NCBI RefSeq assembly: GCF_033807715.1
Contig: NC_084596.1
Span: forward strand, 37,736,958-37,800,957
From: Cololabis saira
Lineage: Eukaryota > Chordata > Actinopteri > Beloniformes > Belonidae
DNA length: 64,000 nt
Direction: 5' to 3'
The translations under genes and the position numbers were made by a program. Every line of letters starts with the position of its first letter. Position 1 is the first letter of the stretch. Below are positions 1-12,254 of this stretch, in pieces. Below the pieces are notes generated by a model. It worked only from the letters and a program-made list of their open reading frames with translations. It did no database searches and had not been told where the DNA came from.

Positions 1-3000
1 CAAAGGCTTTGTAACGATTTCCAACATATTATGGATAACAGAACTAAGCTGATCATAAATTCTGATCTTGCATTATGAGAGTAGCTGGCAGCAAGACACC
101 AAAATCATTCTGCAGCTCAAAGGGTCCATAAAGCACTTCATAGGCCCACAGCTACAATATTTACTTGTTAATAAGTAGTTAAAGTTATGAAAGCTGTCTT
201 GGGGCCATTAATGAACTGTGTTTGACTTTGCTATATTCAATTGGATTCCTCCAGTGATCTGACACAGCATCTCTTACCACTAAAACTATTTGTCAAAAAA
301 CAACTGACAATTCCAATTCAGATGTTTTGAATATGTTTTGAATGTTAGTTTTGAGAGAATGTAAATACATACATCCTTCTTGGAAAAGGTGCAATAACAT
401 TCAGTAATTTCCCTGATTTCAACATTATCCTGCTTTTCATATAAAAAAAAATCACATTGTTCTGACTGCTTGTAGAAATGATCTGTCAGCAATGAATAAC
501 TGTGCGCTTCAACTGGTGAAAGAAAAGTCCCTCCCACTCATCACTATTCTTCAAAAATAAATTCCCTGTCAAGGAGAAGTACAATTCATTCTGTTGAGTA
601 CCAAAAAGGCCGGTGGCGGTGACAGCTTATGTCTGTTTACGGCAGGTTTTAGCAGGCAGAGTAACCTGACGAAGTAACAGCCGAAGATCATGGCTCATTT
701 TTTAAGTAAACAAAAATGTCTCATTCCATTTCTATCCATGTACCACTTGAGGACTATAACCTTGGACATGCTTACTGGACCAGAAATGTCTGTACATGAG
801 GCTGGTGTTTTTCATAGAGTTCAGTTTCATAGGACACACCAACACTTAGAAATACAACACCCATGGGTGAAAAAAAAAAAAAAATCACCAAGGGAAGGTA
901 AGGACAGAAAAAGGTCAACTTTACCATGGGGAACTTCTTTCTTTCTTCTTTTTTTTTTAACACCGATAAAGATCAGTTTGAGTGTCTGAGGCTGTCGGTA
1001 ATAGGAAATAAGATGGTTGTAGGGGGACTTCTGCCAAAAATCCATGCTGAGGACATTCATTTTGTGCTGGCAACTGGGACATCATGGTTACGACTGGACA
1101 GTCAGGACATGTGCACACATCACACTAATGCACATACTATAAAATAAAATGGGCTGCATCTGGTTGTGCTTTCTCTGGAATCTGCTGGTGCAAAGCTACG
1201 TGTTGAGTTATTTTAAACATTTTCTTTCATTTTTATTCCTGTTTCCATTATCCTCATATTTATTCTCTCAATGTTATACTGCTGCGGGTCGCCATGCAGG
1301 CACATTTGGGGCTTGGCCCTTATCTCTTCAAATGACACTAGCAGCTGTTTTTTCCACACCGAGAGATTACAGAAGAAAAGGAGAGGAAGTTTGGTTCACA
1401 CTTCTTTTATCGGACACAGAGCTGACCTTCACAGCGGGGTGTCACACTGCTCCAAACACTCATCCAAACAAGCTATCTGAGAAATTGAAAATGGAGAGTA
1501 AAATCCACGTGAAAGGCACTGAAAATCTTTGTACTCTGGTTTGCATTGCTGGTGTATCCACCTCTGTTATTCTGCAACAGCAAATGTCAAACTATTGCTA
1601 TAATGCAAGAACATAATTTCAAAAAATGTCACATAAAGTCACAGTTAGATGGAAAACCAGAAAAGCTTTGATTGTGGATCAGAACATGTTACTAATGTTA
1701 AATCTTTTCATGTATTTATCATGTTATTAGGCTTGTTCTCGGATATCATCAACCTTGGAAAACTACATTTCATAGTCCTGTCCATGCAATGTATTTCACA
1801 TGCAGGAAAACATATCAGGAGGCTGAATACATGTGTTACATAAATGACATAAATGATCACCCGATAAGCATTAAAGGATAACCACAATGTTCCTAATTCA
1901 ACAAACTGTAGAAAGATTTTCTCAGCTCAACTCTTGCAAACCTCCAAGCCAGCAACTTTTCTTTGTGTCTGTTTCCTCAGAGCAACTAAGACCATGTATA
2001 TACATACAGATCAGTATATGCAGCTGAGTTTATCAAATAGAATTAAGAGGACAAAAGAAAATCTGTGGTAGTTATATGTGAAATGTTAGTATTTTAATAC
2101 ATTTAATATATTCTCCCAGTCATAATTGGCTCTACAGAAATCATTAACGAGAGCAGAGTTTCTCTCCTTATTAAAAATCCTAAGAATATGCTGTACTCAG
2201 ACAGATATTCTGTGAATACAACTAGAACCACTTATGAAAACCAAGGTTAATGAAGTAGCCTAAAGTATTTTGAAAAAAATACTGACTCCTAATTTGCTCA
2301 ACGTGATATAAGTAACCAACTGTCCTACAGAGCATTTCATTCACAGGTCTCTCTCATGCGACTGGTGTCACACTGTGCACCAAATGCAGCATCGGCGATG
2401 CTGTGACATTGTACAGCAAATCATCCTTGAGGTCAGATGACGTGAACCAACTGTCTGAGCAAGAGAAGCTCAACAAAGAGGCTCGTGCTCAATTTGTATT
2501 CTGATTTGGGAAATAGGCAGCCAAATAATCTTGCCATAGTGATTTTGCACAGTCTGGCCACATTTGTACTTCAGTCGGACAGCTTGTGCATTTTTGGCTC
2601 CATCCTAGTGTAATTTAAGAAAACATTTTTTATAGAAATATTGGTGAAGGCAGGGGAAGAGGTAGAATTCTCTCCGCAGCTGGACATCCAAAGGCATCAA
2701 GTGACAAGTAGGCCTTAATCTTTCTAAGAGTCCAAGAACGAGGGAGACTAATCAGCGTGAACCATCCAGAAGAAGGACTGTAAGCACACACACTGCGGAA
2801 ATTGTTTGATTTAACTCACAGGAATAATTTCCTCTCTACTCTCAGCACAATTCTTGGATACAAAAGTTTACAAAAGTTTAAAGTCTATTTGATAGACAAT
2901 GGTTCTTGTGAGAAATAGCAGTGGGATAGCTCTGTGCTGCAAAGTCTTTGCCTTTCTCTGCTGCATGATGAGCAGGTTCAAACATCGTCACACACTCAAC

Positions 3001-6000
3001 TTGGCTGAACTTTCTTTCTGAGCATGCTTGGAAACGGAGACATGGGGGAGTTTGTACTCAGCTTCCGTTTCTTCCCAGGAGGCTTTTAAGCCAACTGTTT
3101 GCTCTCACACTACTCAAGGGCTCTATTTGACATGCTGAGCATTGGGTATTTTGCACCGACCTTTTTCCAGGTTTTTCTTTGAGAACTTTGAAGCAGTTGT
3201 TGACCAACTACCTTGGGACTTTGGCACAAATCTGACAGTGTTTTCTTAACGCTATTTATATTAATTATATTATTATATTGTGTTTGTGACATGGTTTCCA
3301 ACATGCGCAGTCTTAAATTGACCACATAGTAATTTTGGATGCCATTTTCCATAGCTGCTGAGGTAAGTTTTGCTCCATCAAATATCAAGTTTAAGGGAAT
3401 ATTTGGTCCAAAATATATAGTTTAACTGGATTTTTGTGGAAATATTCCATATATAAATGACAATAGTATTTTAGCCCATATTGTTATCAAACTGGCGGTT
3501 AGCTACCTGTGCTGAATTGTGGGCCTTTTGATTGTACAATACACTATACAAAGTTGGACTAACTTTGGTTCAGGGTTACATAATTAGCTATTTTAAAAGT
3601 GTTAAAATAACACTCATGAGAGTGGACACATATTCCCCTCTTCTTTAGTGTTGACTTTAACACTCTCAGTGGGGGGATTTTGCTGTGCACACACCGAGGG
3701 AGGAACGGCTCCAGTATGAGCACGACTCAAGGGCAGACTTGGGCATGTTTTAAAGTCAAGACACATCACTCATCTATATATCGAGTGGTCAAAGTTTCAA
3801 GTCTGACACGGTAGTTGTGTCTGAATGGTGAAATTCAGCATTAACTGGTTTGCAATGAAATTGTGCTCTTTACACTAGAATTCATTGGAATAAGACATTG
3901 TGATCTTGTACGAGGATGGCTGGAATCTGCTCTTCCGATTTTAAATACATCAGTCTTACAACAGGAAGAGAAAGATATTTTTTCCTCCAAGAAAAATCAT
4001 ATATGCCATATCTAATGTCATCAGTTAGATATCATTGAAATGTTGCTTGAGAGGTGATTAAAAATAAAAGTGTAGTAGTTGAGAATATTCAATTATTTAA
4101 TTAATACGTCTGGGTTGCATAGAAAAATATTTGTGAAAAATTCACAGTACTGAAGAGGAGGATCTCTGATATCCAGATAATTTTCGATCACTTTGCATTA
4201 CAGTTACAAGCCATGCGGTTTAACATAAAAACTCTCACTGTAGGTAGAATCAAAGTAATGGGGAAACAAACTTCCTTGGGGAGGCCAAATCTCCAGCAAT
4301 TATCTTTCATCAGCTCCTGTCCGCCACATACTGCATATACTCAGACAAATGAATTCACTGTCTGGAGTGTTAATCTGTAATTCTGCAGTGCAGTGAGTCA
4401 AAATCAATTATTATAACTTTATGTCAGATATAATGAATTGGTTTTACTGTGTGTACTAATAATAAATGCAAGATACTCTATATTTGCCATCCTGTTAATT
4501 CTTCTTTAATTGTAAAAGACCCCATATAAGGAAGCTGTAGTCAAGTATGAGATTGAATTTGAAAAGCTATTTATCATAGTTTAAAGAAGTATTTAAGCTG
4601 ATGATCCAACACATTACGACAGCGTTAGGTTTCTGGAACTTTAGATGGAAATGAATTAGACTAAAGCTTATTTTTAACAAAACGTATTTATGTTTTTAAT
4701 CTTTCAGAGTCGCTCTAAAAACGCTTCATGAATCCAAATAAACAAGTGGCAAATAATAACAAATGTAGAAAGGATTTATAAAAAAAAGATCATAATCATA
4801 TATTTGGCTTTTACAGCTACTTTCCATCACACCAAAATTTAACTAAGTAAAACAAACAAACAAAAAAAACGAGATATTAGAGAATGCTGCTTGATGGCCT
4901 TCAGCTCAACTTTTGAATTTTGGATTTCCTTCTGTTAGAGTTCAAGAAAGTGTATGTTGTAAGTCTATTGGAAAGCATTCTGTAACTGCAATAAACCATA
5001 TAAGAAATTAATCAAATCAAAGCCATCTTTTAATTGTGTTTATGGAACTACAATGGAAAGGCCTGGGAACATGTATCCAGTGTTTACAAGACTGGTTACT
5101 GTTGGCATTGTAATTAAGCCCTTTCAAAGGTAATATACTTATTTTCTTTTTCCCCCCAGCTGTGTTACCCTCATTTTATCAAATATAGCTGATCAAAAAG
5201 AGCTCTGGGAAAGATAGAAAAGGCAAAGGAAGTGCCATGCTCTTATGTGGCCCTTCAACCTCGTCTATATAAGTTACTTTATAATGTGTTTCACTCAATC
5301 ACACAAACGTACACTTCTTCAAATACATTTGAACACTAGCTTACATACTGTGCATATCCCTTATCTAGATTTCTAATGCATGGACTGCTTTGCATGATTA
5401 TATCTCAGGACAAAAGTTGTTTACCAAGTTGGATGGATAGAAATGGAGATGGAAAAAGATAATACCCTATGTTCTGTATATGTGATAAAAAGATGTTGGC
5501 GAGATAAACTGTACTATCAACTGAAAATGGCATTACCAAGGCTTCTCTGGTGTCCTTTTTATAAACCTTGGGGAAGGATTAAATTCAGATTGAATTATTT
5601 TCTGCATGTTTCAGATGTGTAGGTTATGATCTTATCCCTTTTATTTCATGCTCTACCACAGGCTGACAAGTTTAATCTCACAGCTTGGTCGTTCTCGCTG
5701 AAAGGATCACAACTGTCATAATTCATAATTTGTCAGAACTTTAGAAGCGTTGTTCAGTCCAGGTACGCGGGACCCACTGCCCATCATGTTAGATGCTTCT
5801 CTGCTTCGACACACCCGTCTCAAATGAATGGGTCATTTCCTTGCTTGTGCTGATGTTGATGACAAGCCGTCGGTGAGTCATTCATTTGACAAAGGAAACT
5901 TCTCTACATGAAGGTGCAGCTGACTAAGCTTTAAAAAAAAAAAGCTAAAAGCCAACTGAAGAGCAGAATAAGACCAAACAAAGAGAGGTAAAGGATGTAC

Positions 6001-7690
6001 ATCAGGAGAAAAACTCCAATTATTATAGGGAATATAAGATTCCTGGGAAGTAACACGCATATTGACAGTGGGAGTACTGTGCTTATGGATGATACAGGGA
6101 ACCTGACGACTTCAGACAGATTGGCACAATCTGAGTAGGACTGCTTGAGGAACAGGGTAGCAACAGATGGTATAATCATGGACATGCTCATGTACAAGAG
6201 CACCTCTGCACCATGATATTCTATTGCTGGCTGTCAAGTTTGGGTACATGCTGTACTGAGAGAGTTCACCTGTATAACCTACGGATGCTGCATGTGAGAT
6301 CATCAGCACAGTTGTTTACAGGCAACAAACCCAGCCTTCCTGTACACGCACGGCGATCTGTAGAGATGCAAACAAAAGCCTCTCTCTGCTAAATTTCCTA
6401 CCAATTACTTGTCTACTGATGTTTACTGTCATGTTTATTTTCTTATATAATTGTTTCTTAACTAATTTAAATTGACATAATATAATTGCCTTTTGAAATC
6501 AATAAAATACTTGAGTGAATTAAACTTAAATTGATTTCATTCAGTTCAGTTCAAGGTGTAAGCAGTATGCATTAGCTAAATCGTTTGACACCTCTTACAC
6601 ATCTATATGAAATAATTGCTACCGGGCACGTTATAATCACATTGGCTCTATAGCCTGTTTGCAGAGTATTCTCACTACTTGGTTTCTTTTTCTGGCTCCA
6701 TTCTCCCTCTGTCCAGCCATTTCTCTTTGTTTCTCCCCCGCTCCAACTCAGCCGCTCTCTGCCATTTCCTAGTGATTATAAATAACCTGTGGAAGACATT
6801 TCAGAGTGCAGCTTTGCCGCAGGAGATGTCCCAGCAAATGGAAAATAATGGCCCACGCAACTGCCCCCTTCTCCCCTCCCCTTCTCAACCCTCACAAGCT
6901 GCAGGGCCAATCGGTGCAGCAGGAAATATCAGTAATTAGGCTGAGAGCACAGTCTCCCAGCAATTATTGCTTGATATTTGAGACATTCGTTAAGCTTGTT
7001 AGAGAGGACTGGTGCCTTTATTACGAGAGGAGTGAGCGCTGGCAACAGAAACGGCATTGTTTTACATCCACATGGACCGGTGACTTTTTGTCACACATCA
7101 TTCCTCATTTTTAAATGCTTGGACTTCTATCTTCTCTGTTTCATTTGGAGCGAGTGGCACTGTAGTAAATGGGATATCATTGTTCAATAGCATCCATATG
7201 GTTTAAAAGAAAAACATATTTAAATGCCTTATTTATAACCTATAATACTTTTTTTTTCAGTTTTATTATTATTTTTTTTTTACAGTTTTAAAGTATGTAT
7301 GTCAATTATGTCCATTGAATTTAAAATGTAACATGAAGTAAATAACAATAATGATGTAGGTCATGGGTAGGTTATGTACATGGTTGCTATGCAGAACCAT
7401 AAATAACTATGTAACTCTATCTAATTATGTATCAGTGGATCCAATATGCGGACGAATGCGATTGGTCTGCTTGGTATTTACTTCTACGTATTTCCATTAC
7501 TACTACTTCATTGTTCTCAAGCTCGGTGGAAAGATAGATTGCTGTAATGTCATTACAAATTTCTGCTCCTCAACTTTTATCAGCTCCAAGAGATATAAGT
7601 TTTGGTCCCTTTGCTATGTCTGAGCTACACAAAGAAAGTAAACAAAAGAATGCTTAGCACTGCAAGCTAAAGCGCTGTAGAAAATAACCA
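1..7690. other. Gene-free stretch, mostly unique non-coding DNA
   Basis: I see no coding exon, RNA gene or recognisable transposon here. The longest open frame (1149-1616, 155 codons) starts with a hydrophobic T-rich run and shows no family motif or splice context, so it is probably chance. Homopolymer A and T runs occur near 870-884, 947-958 and 7249-7281. The sequence is AT-rich with scattered GC-richer islands, for example 6670-7080. That is what a fish intergenic region or long intron looks like, though the host gene cannot be named. Confidence 0.6.
6780..7080. promoter_or_regulatory. Candidate conserved non-coding/enhancer-like block
   Basis: This block is more GC-balanced than its AT-rich surroundings. 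It contains a CCAAT box (in GGGCCAATCGG) and clustered homeodomain-type cores (AGTAATTAGG, CAATTATTGC) within about 100 bases. It has no coding frame of note and no transposon signature. Fish gene deserts often carry developmental enhancers of this composition. Calling this one is inference from composition only. Confidence 0.2.
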
Positions 7691-7692
7691 GC

Positions 7693-7707
7693 ACCGCCAC
7701 CTGGTGT
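7693..7707 (-). promoter_or_regulatory. CTCF-like binding site
   Basis: Read on the minus strand the sequence is ACACCAGGTGGCGGT. This matches the vertebrate CTCF core consensus (CCASYAGRKGGCRSY) at 14 of 15 positions by eye. CTCF marks insulators and loop anchors, and its motif direction predicts loop direction. The match is direct, but occupancy is inferred. Confidence 0.45.
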
Positions 7708-7709
7708 TT

Positions 7710-8435
7710 CTTAGTATAATTACAGAGCGATGCAAGCATAATCACCATCAGTAACGTTTTCTGCACATAAGTTACAGTATGTTCATAGTTGCCAAATAGA
7801 ACCATAAATTATGCTTTGGCTTGTTTAGCCATATTAATTATTTTATTTCTTTATTCTTTATTTGTATAATTTTGATTTCCAGGGTGAAGTAATGGACGCA
7901 TCTGGATGCCACTGTGTAAGTAAACAACCAATCACAGAAACAAAACATGTGATAAAGGCAAAGCAATAAACAGACCAGTAACAACAAAAGACATACACAA
8001 TAGCATGAAGCATGGGAACACTGGTGATTGACTGCTCTTGGTTCTGCAGCGGCTGCTGGACCACATCCTCTCACATCAGGGTAACTAATGTAAACCAACA
8101 CATTCATGTATAGTTAGGGCCATGAGTTTTTGATTGGTGTCCAGCTTAGCCAATGGCTAACTGTCACCATTTGTTCATCACCCATCAATTACTATTTTGT
8201 GCTTTGCATTGTGCTGATTTCTGGGCATACCGTATGAGTCTGAATAAAGACAGAACAATGCATAATCATTCATATTTTATAGATAATTCAAATTAATTAT
8301 CTATATGAATTCTTATTGTTTTGTTGTGCTGTTAATTTCACTGGCAGCAGGCATTTTTAGATTAAACCCCGCTATTATCCCTGGATGAAGAACGTGTGTT
8401 CAATGTGCGTTGGGAAATGTAAATGCAAGGCATGT
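7710..8435. other. Intergenic, nothing recognised
   Basis: AT-rich sequence with no family-like ORF, RNA gene or terminal repeats that I can identify. Confidence 0.5.
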
Positions 8436-8439
8436 TATT

Positions 8440-9360
8440 GCCTCACCGGTGCCTGAGGCCGAGTCAAGGGGATAAAAGTTATTGAGTGGTGCTATGTAAC
8501 ATGACGGTCGGCCTCGCCGGCTTCAGCAACATCAGAAGAGCTGGCTGGTGCAGGAGATGGAGCGGGTGGCAGATCGATGGTAAATAACAATGAGATTTGC
8601 GTAGCAACTTTGCCCAAATCATGTTGCACAAATATGACCAGCGGTCTCCATCTGCCACTCCTGCTGTTGTGTTGGGTGAAAGTAAATAACTTATTTCAAG
8701 GCTTTTCAGTTTAGTGATGACCTGAGTTTCTTTTCTTGCAAAGCTGCAGTCTGTCATTTTAGGAGCCAGAAGATTAGGGTTCTGTATTAAAATGATTCAT
8801 AACATCCACGGATCTGAGGAGAAGGAGCTGGTGAACATCATTGACATCTACAAATCCCACCCACGACCCGCCACAGTTCTGTTTACTTACCGTAAGTCCA
8901 AACCCGTGATTAAATGCCCCCTTAAGAGGCAAATCATTCGTGGAACCAGCTCAACACGCCCCCCCGTGTCAGCCAATGTAAAGGGGATAGGCGAAGAGTG
9001 TTAAACGTGGGGTATTCGCCAGTGTAAAAGGGGCTAGTGTGGACAACAACTGTGGCTGTCTGTGGGTTAGGCTGAAAGGGTCCGAGGATGAACCTTAGCT
9101 AAGAGCAGACAGCTTGTGCTAACCGAGTGTCAGCTTAATGCAGCGCTTTCTGATTTCACCACCGATTACACTTAAAACTGCAGTTCCTGATGCAAGCATC
9201 CGCCGGCAGCTCCACAGTTCCTCTGGCATGGATCAGCTGCAGGAAATGGGAGCGCTGGCAGATCACTTCAGGATCCTTCCAAGTGGAAGTCGGTGGGTCC
9301 CAGAAGAGCACTGCTACTGCTTCTGGCAGCTCTGGCAGCACTCACTTTGAATGTCGTCTC
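8440..9360. other. GC-richer block of unknown origin, possibly an old DNA transposon
   Basis: The composition changes sharply to GC-richer sequence with CpGs and C/G runs (for example the C7 run near 8959). It contains a 70-codon open frame at 8792-9004 (start MIHNIHGSEEKEL) and a segment near 8970-9045 with two similar phrases, ATGTAAAGGGG and GTGTAAAAGGGG. That resembles the ends of degenerate fish DNA transposons. No complete inverted repeats or target duplication could be paired, and I recognise no protein family. Either an eroded mobile element or a lone regulatory/CpG block would fit. Confidence 0.3.
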
Positions 9361-10046
9361 AGTTGTGAAATTGGACAGATTTGATAAAAATGAAGTCAAA
9401 ATAATATTAATTAGCATCATAGGTTAACATAGGCTAAAACTGACTGACCGACATAAGGTGGATGTGTTTCAGCCGGCTTCCCACGGCATTTTGTCGACCT
9501 ATTTGCAACATGGCCCTTTGTAGTATGAGATTAAAAAACGCTTTGAAACCTTTTCAAAACCACTTTTCAGAAACCTACAGGTGATGTCACAGAAGATTTT
9601 CCCAGTAATTATACATTTCAAACTATGTACAAGAGTTGTATAAATGTGACTGGAATGGGACTTGTCAGCCTTTAAAAGATGGTAACTACAAGAAAAAATG
9701 GGATACAGATGATTTGGCATCAATATCTGCTTCATCACTTCGTACAAAGGTGACAAAGAAGAGCGCGCACACCATCAAAATCACTGAGAAAAGAAAGAAT
9801 TCCTTTAACCCTCAAACTCCCACTCAGGCATCCTCATGGGGAAGCATTTCACAGGTATTCTTTTCACCAGAGAATTTGTGTAAAGTGAATCCGTTCGGCA
9901 TGTGATACATTTCCACATGTGAAAAAATAAATAAATAAATAAAACTTAGTGTGCTTTAATGCATTTTTAATATCTAACAAAAAAACCCAGTGCCATACCC
10001 CTCCAGGAGTTATGATTCCAAAATTCTTTCCAGGGATTCTGATGAT
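9360..10046. other. Intergenic, nothing recognised
   Basis: AT-rich flank of the Tc1 element. It includes a short (AAAT)n run near 9925-9942 and no supported gene. Confidence 0.5.
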
Positions 10047-10048
10047 TA

Positions 10049-10288
10049 CAGTATATCTCAAAAGTGAGTACACCCTTTAGATTTTTGCAAATATTCTGTT
10101 ATATCCTTTCAGGGGATAACATTATCCTACTGAAACTTTGATATAACTTAAAGTAGTCAGTGTGCTGCTTGAATAACAGTATAGATTTATTGTCCTTTGA
10201 AAATTACTCAGTACACAGCTGTTAATGTCTAAACAGCTGGCAACAAAAGTGAGTACACCCCATAGTGAACATGTCCTAATTGTGCCCA
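10049..10288 (+). repeat. Left terminal inverted repeat of Tc1 element
   Basis: This 240-bp arm pairs with 11440-11679. The repeat carries the phrase AAAAGTGAGTACACCC at its outer end and again, in related form, at its inner end (about 10246-10260). That pattern is typical of Tc1 elements with paired transposase-binding direct repeats (IR/DR type). Arm divergence is low, with a few substitutions. Confidence 0.93.
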
Positions 10289-10401
10289 ATGATGTTGTTT
10301 TCCCGCCCTTGTGTCATGTGACTTGTTAGTGTTACAAGGATTCAGGTGTAAATGATAAGCAGGGCTGTTAAATTTGGTGTTTTGGGCACAATTCTCTCTG
10401 A

Positions 10402-11434
10402 ATGCTGGACAACGTGGCACCTCATGGCAAGGAACTCTCTGAGCGTCTGAAAAAAAGGATTATTGCGCTTCACAAAGATGGCCTTGGCTATAAGAAGATT
10501 GCCAACACCATGAAAATGAGTTGCAGCACAGTGGCTAAGATCATACAGCGGTTTTCCAGGACAGGTTCAACTCGGAACAGGCCACGCCAGGGTCGACCAA
10601 AGAAGTTGAGTCCACGTGCTCAGCGTCATATCCAGAGGTTGGTTTCCAAAAACAGACGTGCGAGTGCTTCCAGCATTGCTGCAGAGGTTGCAGAAGTGGG
10701 ATGTCAGCATGTCAGTGCCCAGACCATACGCCGCACACTGCATCAAATCGGTTTGTATGGCCGTCGCCCCAGACAGAAGCCTCTTCTGAAACCGATGCAT
10801 AAGAAAGACCGCAAACAGTTTGCTGAAGACAATGAATCCAAGAACATGAGTTACTGGAACCATGTCCTGTGGTCTGATGAGACCAAAATAAACCTGTTTG
10901 GGTCAGATGGTGTCCGGCGTGTGTGGCGGCACCCTGGTGAGGAACCAAGACAAATGTGTTTTGCCTACAGTCAAGCATGGTGGTGGCAGCATCATGGTCT
11001 GGGGCTGCATGAGTGCTGCCGGCACTGGGGAGCTGCATTTCATTGAGGGACACATGAATTCCAATATATACTGTAACATCCTGCAGCAGAGCATGATCCC
11101 CTCTGTTCGGGAACTGGGCCGTAGGGCAGTTTTCCAACATGATAATGACCCTAAACACACCTCCAAGATGACAACGGCCTTGCTGAAGAAGCTGAAGGTT
11201 AAGGTGATGGACTGGCCAAGTATGTCTCCAGACCTAAACCCAATTGAGCACATGTGGGGCATCCTCAAGAGGAAGGTGGAGGAGTGCAAGGTGTCCAACA
11301 TCCGTTCGCTCCGTGATGTCATCATGGAGGAATGGAAGAAGATTCCAGAAGCAACCTGTGCAGCTCTGGTGAATTCCATGCCCAGGAGGGTTAAAGCAGT
11401 GCTAGCAAACAATGGTGGTCACACAAAATATTGA
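10402..11434 (+). pseudogene. Tc1-like transposase, frameshifted
   Basis: The N-terminal part (10402-10944) shows the paired-like helix-turn-helix DNA-binding region (KRIIALHKDGLGYKKIA...STVAKIIQRF) and a basic linker (GRPKKLS). The first catalytic Asp follows in WSDETK at residue 159. The frame breaks near 10945, just after HPGEE. The rest continues in the +1 frame with the second Asp (QHDNDPKH, codon 11141-11143) and the catalytic Glu (PDLNPIEH, codon 11246-11248). These two are 35 codons apart, so 34 residues lie between them, matching DD34E. The end is NNGGHTKY then stop, the usual C-terminus of the family. Family members run about 340 residues, and the two frames together give about that length. 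The break looks like loss of two bases or gain of one, and would prevent full-length enzyme. Confidence 0.93.
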
Positions 11435-11439
11435 CACTT

Positions 11440-11679
11440 TGGGCACAATTTAGACATGTTCACTATGGGGTGTACTCACTTTTGTTGCCAGCTGTTTAGA
11501 CATTAACAGCTGTGTACTGAGTAATTTTTAATGGACAATAAATCTATACTGTTATTCAAGCAGCACACTGACTACTTTAAGTTATATCAAAGTTTCATTA
11601 AGATAGTGTTATCCCCTGAAAGGATATGACAGAATATTTGCAGAAATCTAAAGGGTGTACTCACTTTTGAGATATACTG
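11440..11679 (-). repeat. Right terminal inverted repeat of Tc1 element
   Basis: Reverse complement of 10049-10288 with few mismatches. It starts six bases after the transposase stop codon and contains an AATAAA at about 11536, which could serve as polyadenylation signal for transposase transcripts. Confidence 0.93.
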
Positions 11680-11994
11680 TATTTGTGCGTAAAATTGCTC
11701 ATTTTATGGTAGTAGCTTTTAAATGTTTGAACAAATTCCTATTCATAAATTGAGGACTTCTTTGACAAAATGCTGATTTGAAGATTCATAACAAATCACG
11801 ATGTTACTCACTGCTACTCAGTGAGTACCTCTTTTTCCCTACTACTGGTTATTGAAGAATGTCTCAAGTATTTTGTCAAGAAGTGGGATCAGTAACTACA
11901 ACAAGAGGCAAACATTGTTTCCACAACACAAATGACACACTGCATATATTTATCATGTAAACATTTGCATGCAGCACTCCGTGTACCACGGTAG

Positions 11995-12250
11995 AGGTAT
12001 GGAAAGGAGGTAGAGCCTTCAGTAATCAGGCCCCTCTCCTGTAAAACGAGCTGCCAGTTTGTGTTTGGGAAGCAGACACCTGCTTATAAGCTTATCACCT
12101 TCCTGTTTGATAAAGCTTATAGTTAGGGATGGCTCAGGTGGCCTGAAACATCCCTTAGTTATGCTGTTGCTGGGGGGCCTCCCGGGATGCAGATCCCCTC
12201 ACTCTGTTCTCTTCTGGAGGCAGCAAAATGTTGAATATCTTCTATACATG
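11995..12250 (+). mobile_element. LINE-like 3' fragment (ORF2 C-terminus plus tail)
   Basis: A short frame reads roughly SNQAPLL-stop-NELPVCVWEADT, then after a frameshift FLFDKAYS-stop. This resembles the C-terminal end of a dispersed fish non-LTR repeat (NQAPLLWNQLP... DKAYS type), followed by its 3' untranslated segment containing GCTTATAGTTAGGG. Only the tail is present, consistent with 5' truncation during target-primed reverse transcription. The family assignment comes from remembered repeat features, not a search. Confidence 0.5.
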
Positions 12251-12254
12251 TAAG

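Larger units (their letters stand above)
10049..11679 (+). mobile_element. Complete Tc1/mariner DNA transposon (DD34E type), 1631 bp
   Basis: The element begins CAGTATATCTC and ends with its reverse complement GAGATATACTG. It is flanked by TA on both sides (10047-10048 and 11680-11681), the hallmark target duplication of the Tc1/mariner superfamily. Its ends are long inverted repeats of 240 bp each. A single transposase reading frame lies between them on the plus strand. The element moves by cut-and-paste, the transposase binding the inverted repeats and cutting through a DDE active site. Both ends and the whole coding span are present, with only one frameshift seen, so this is a fairly young insertion. 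It may still be mobilised in trans if a related active transposase exists. Confidence 0.95.

Noticed and set aside
1149..1616. 155-codon open frame with a hydrophobic N-terminus like a signal peptide
   Set aside because: The hydrophobic run is a T-rich low-complexity artefact, there is no family motif, no exon-like boundaries and several overlapping frames.
3597..3670. Inverted-looking GTGTTAAAATAACACTC / AGTGTTGACTTTAACACTC pair
   Set aside because: The arms are short and imperfect and no target duplication was seen, so I could not support a MITE call.
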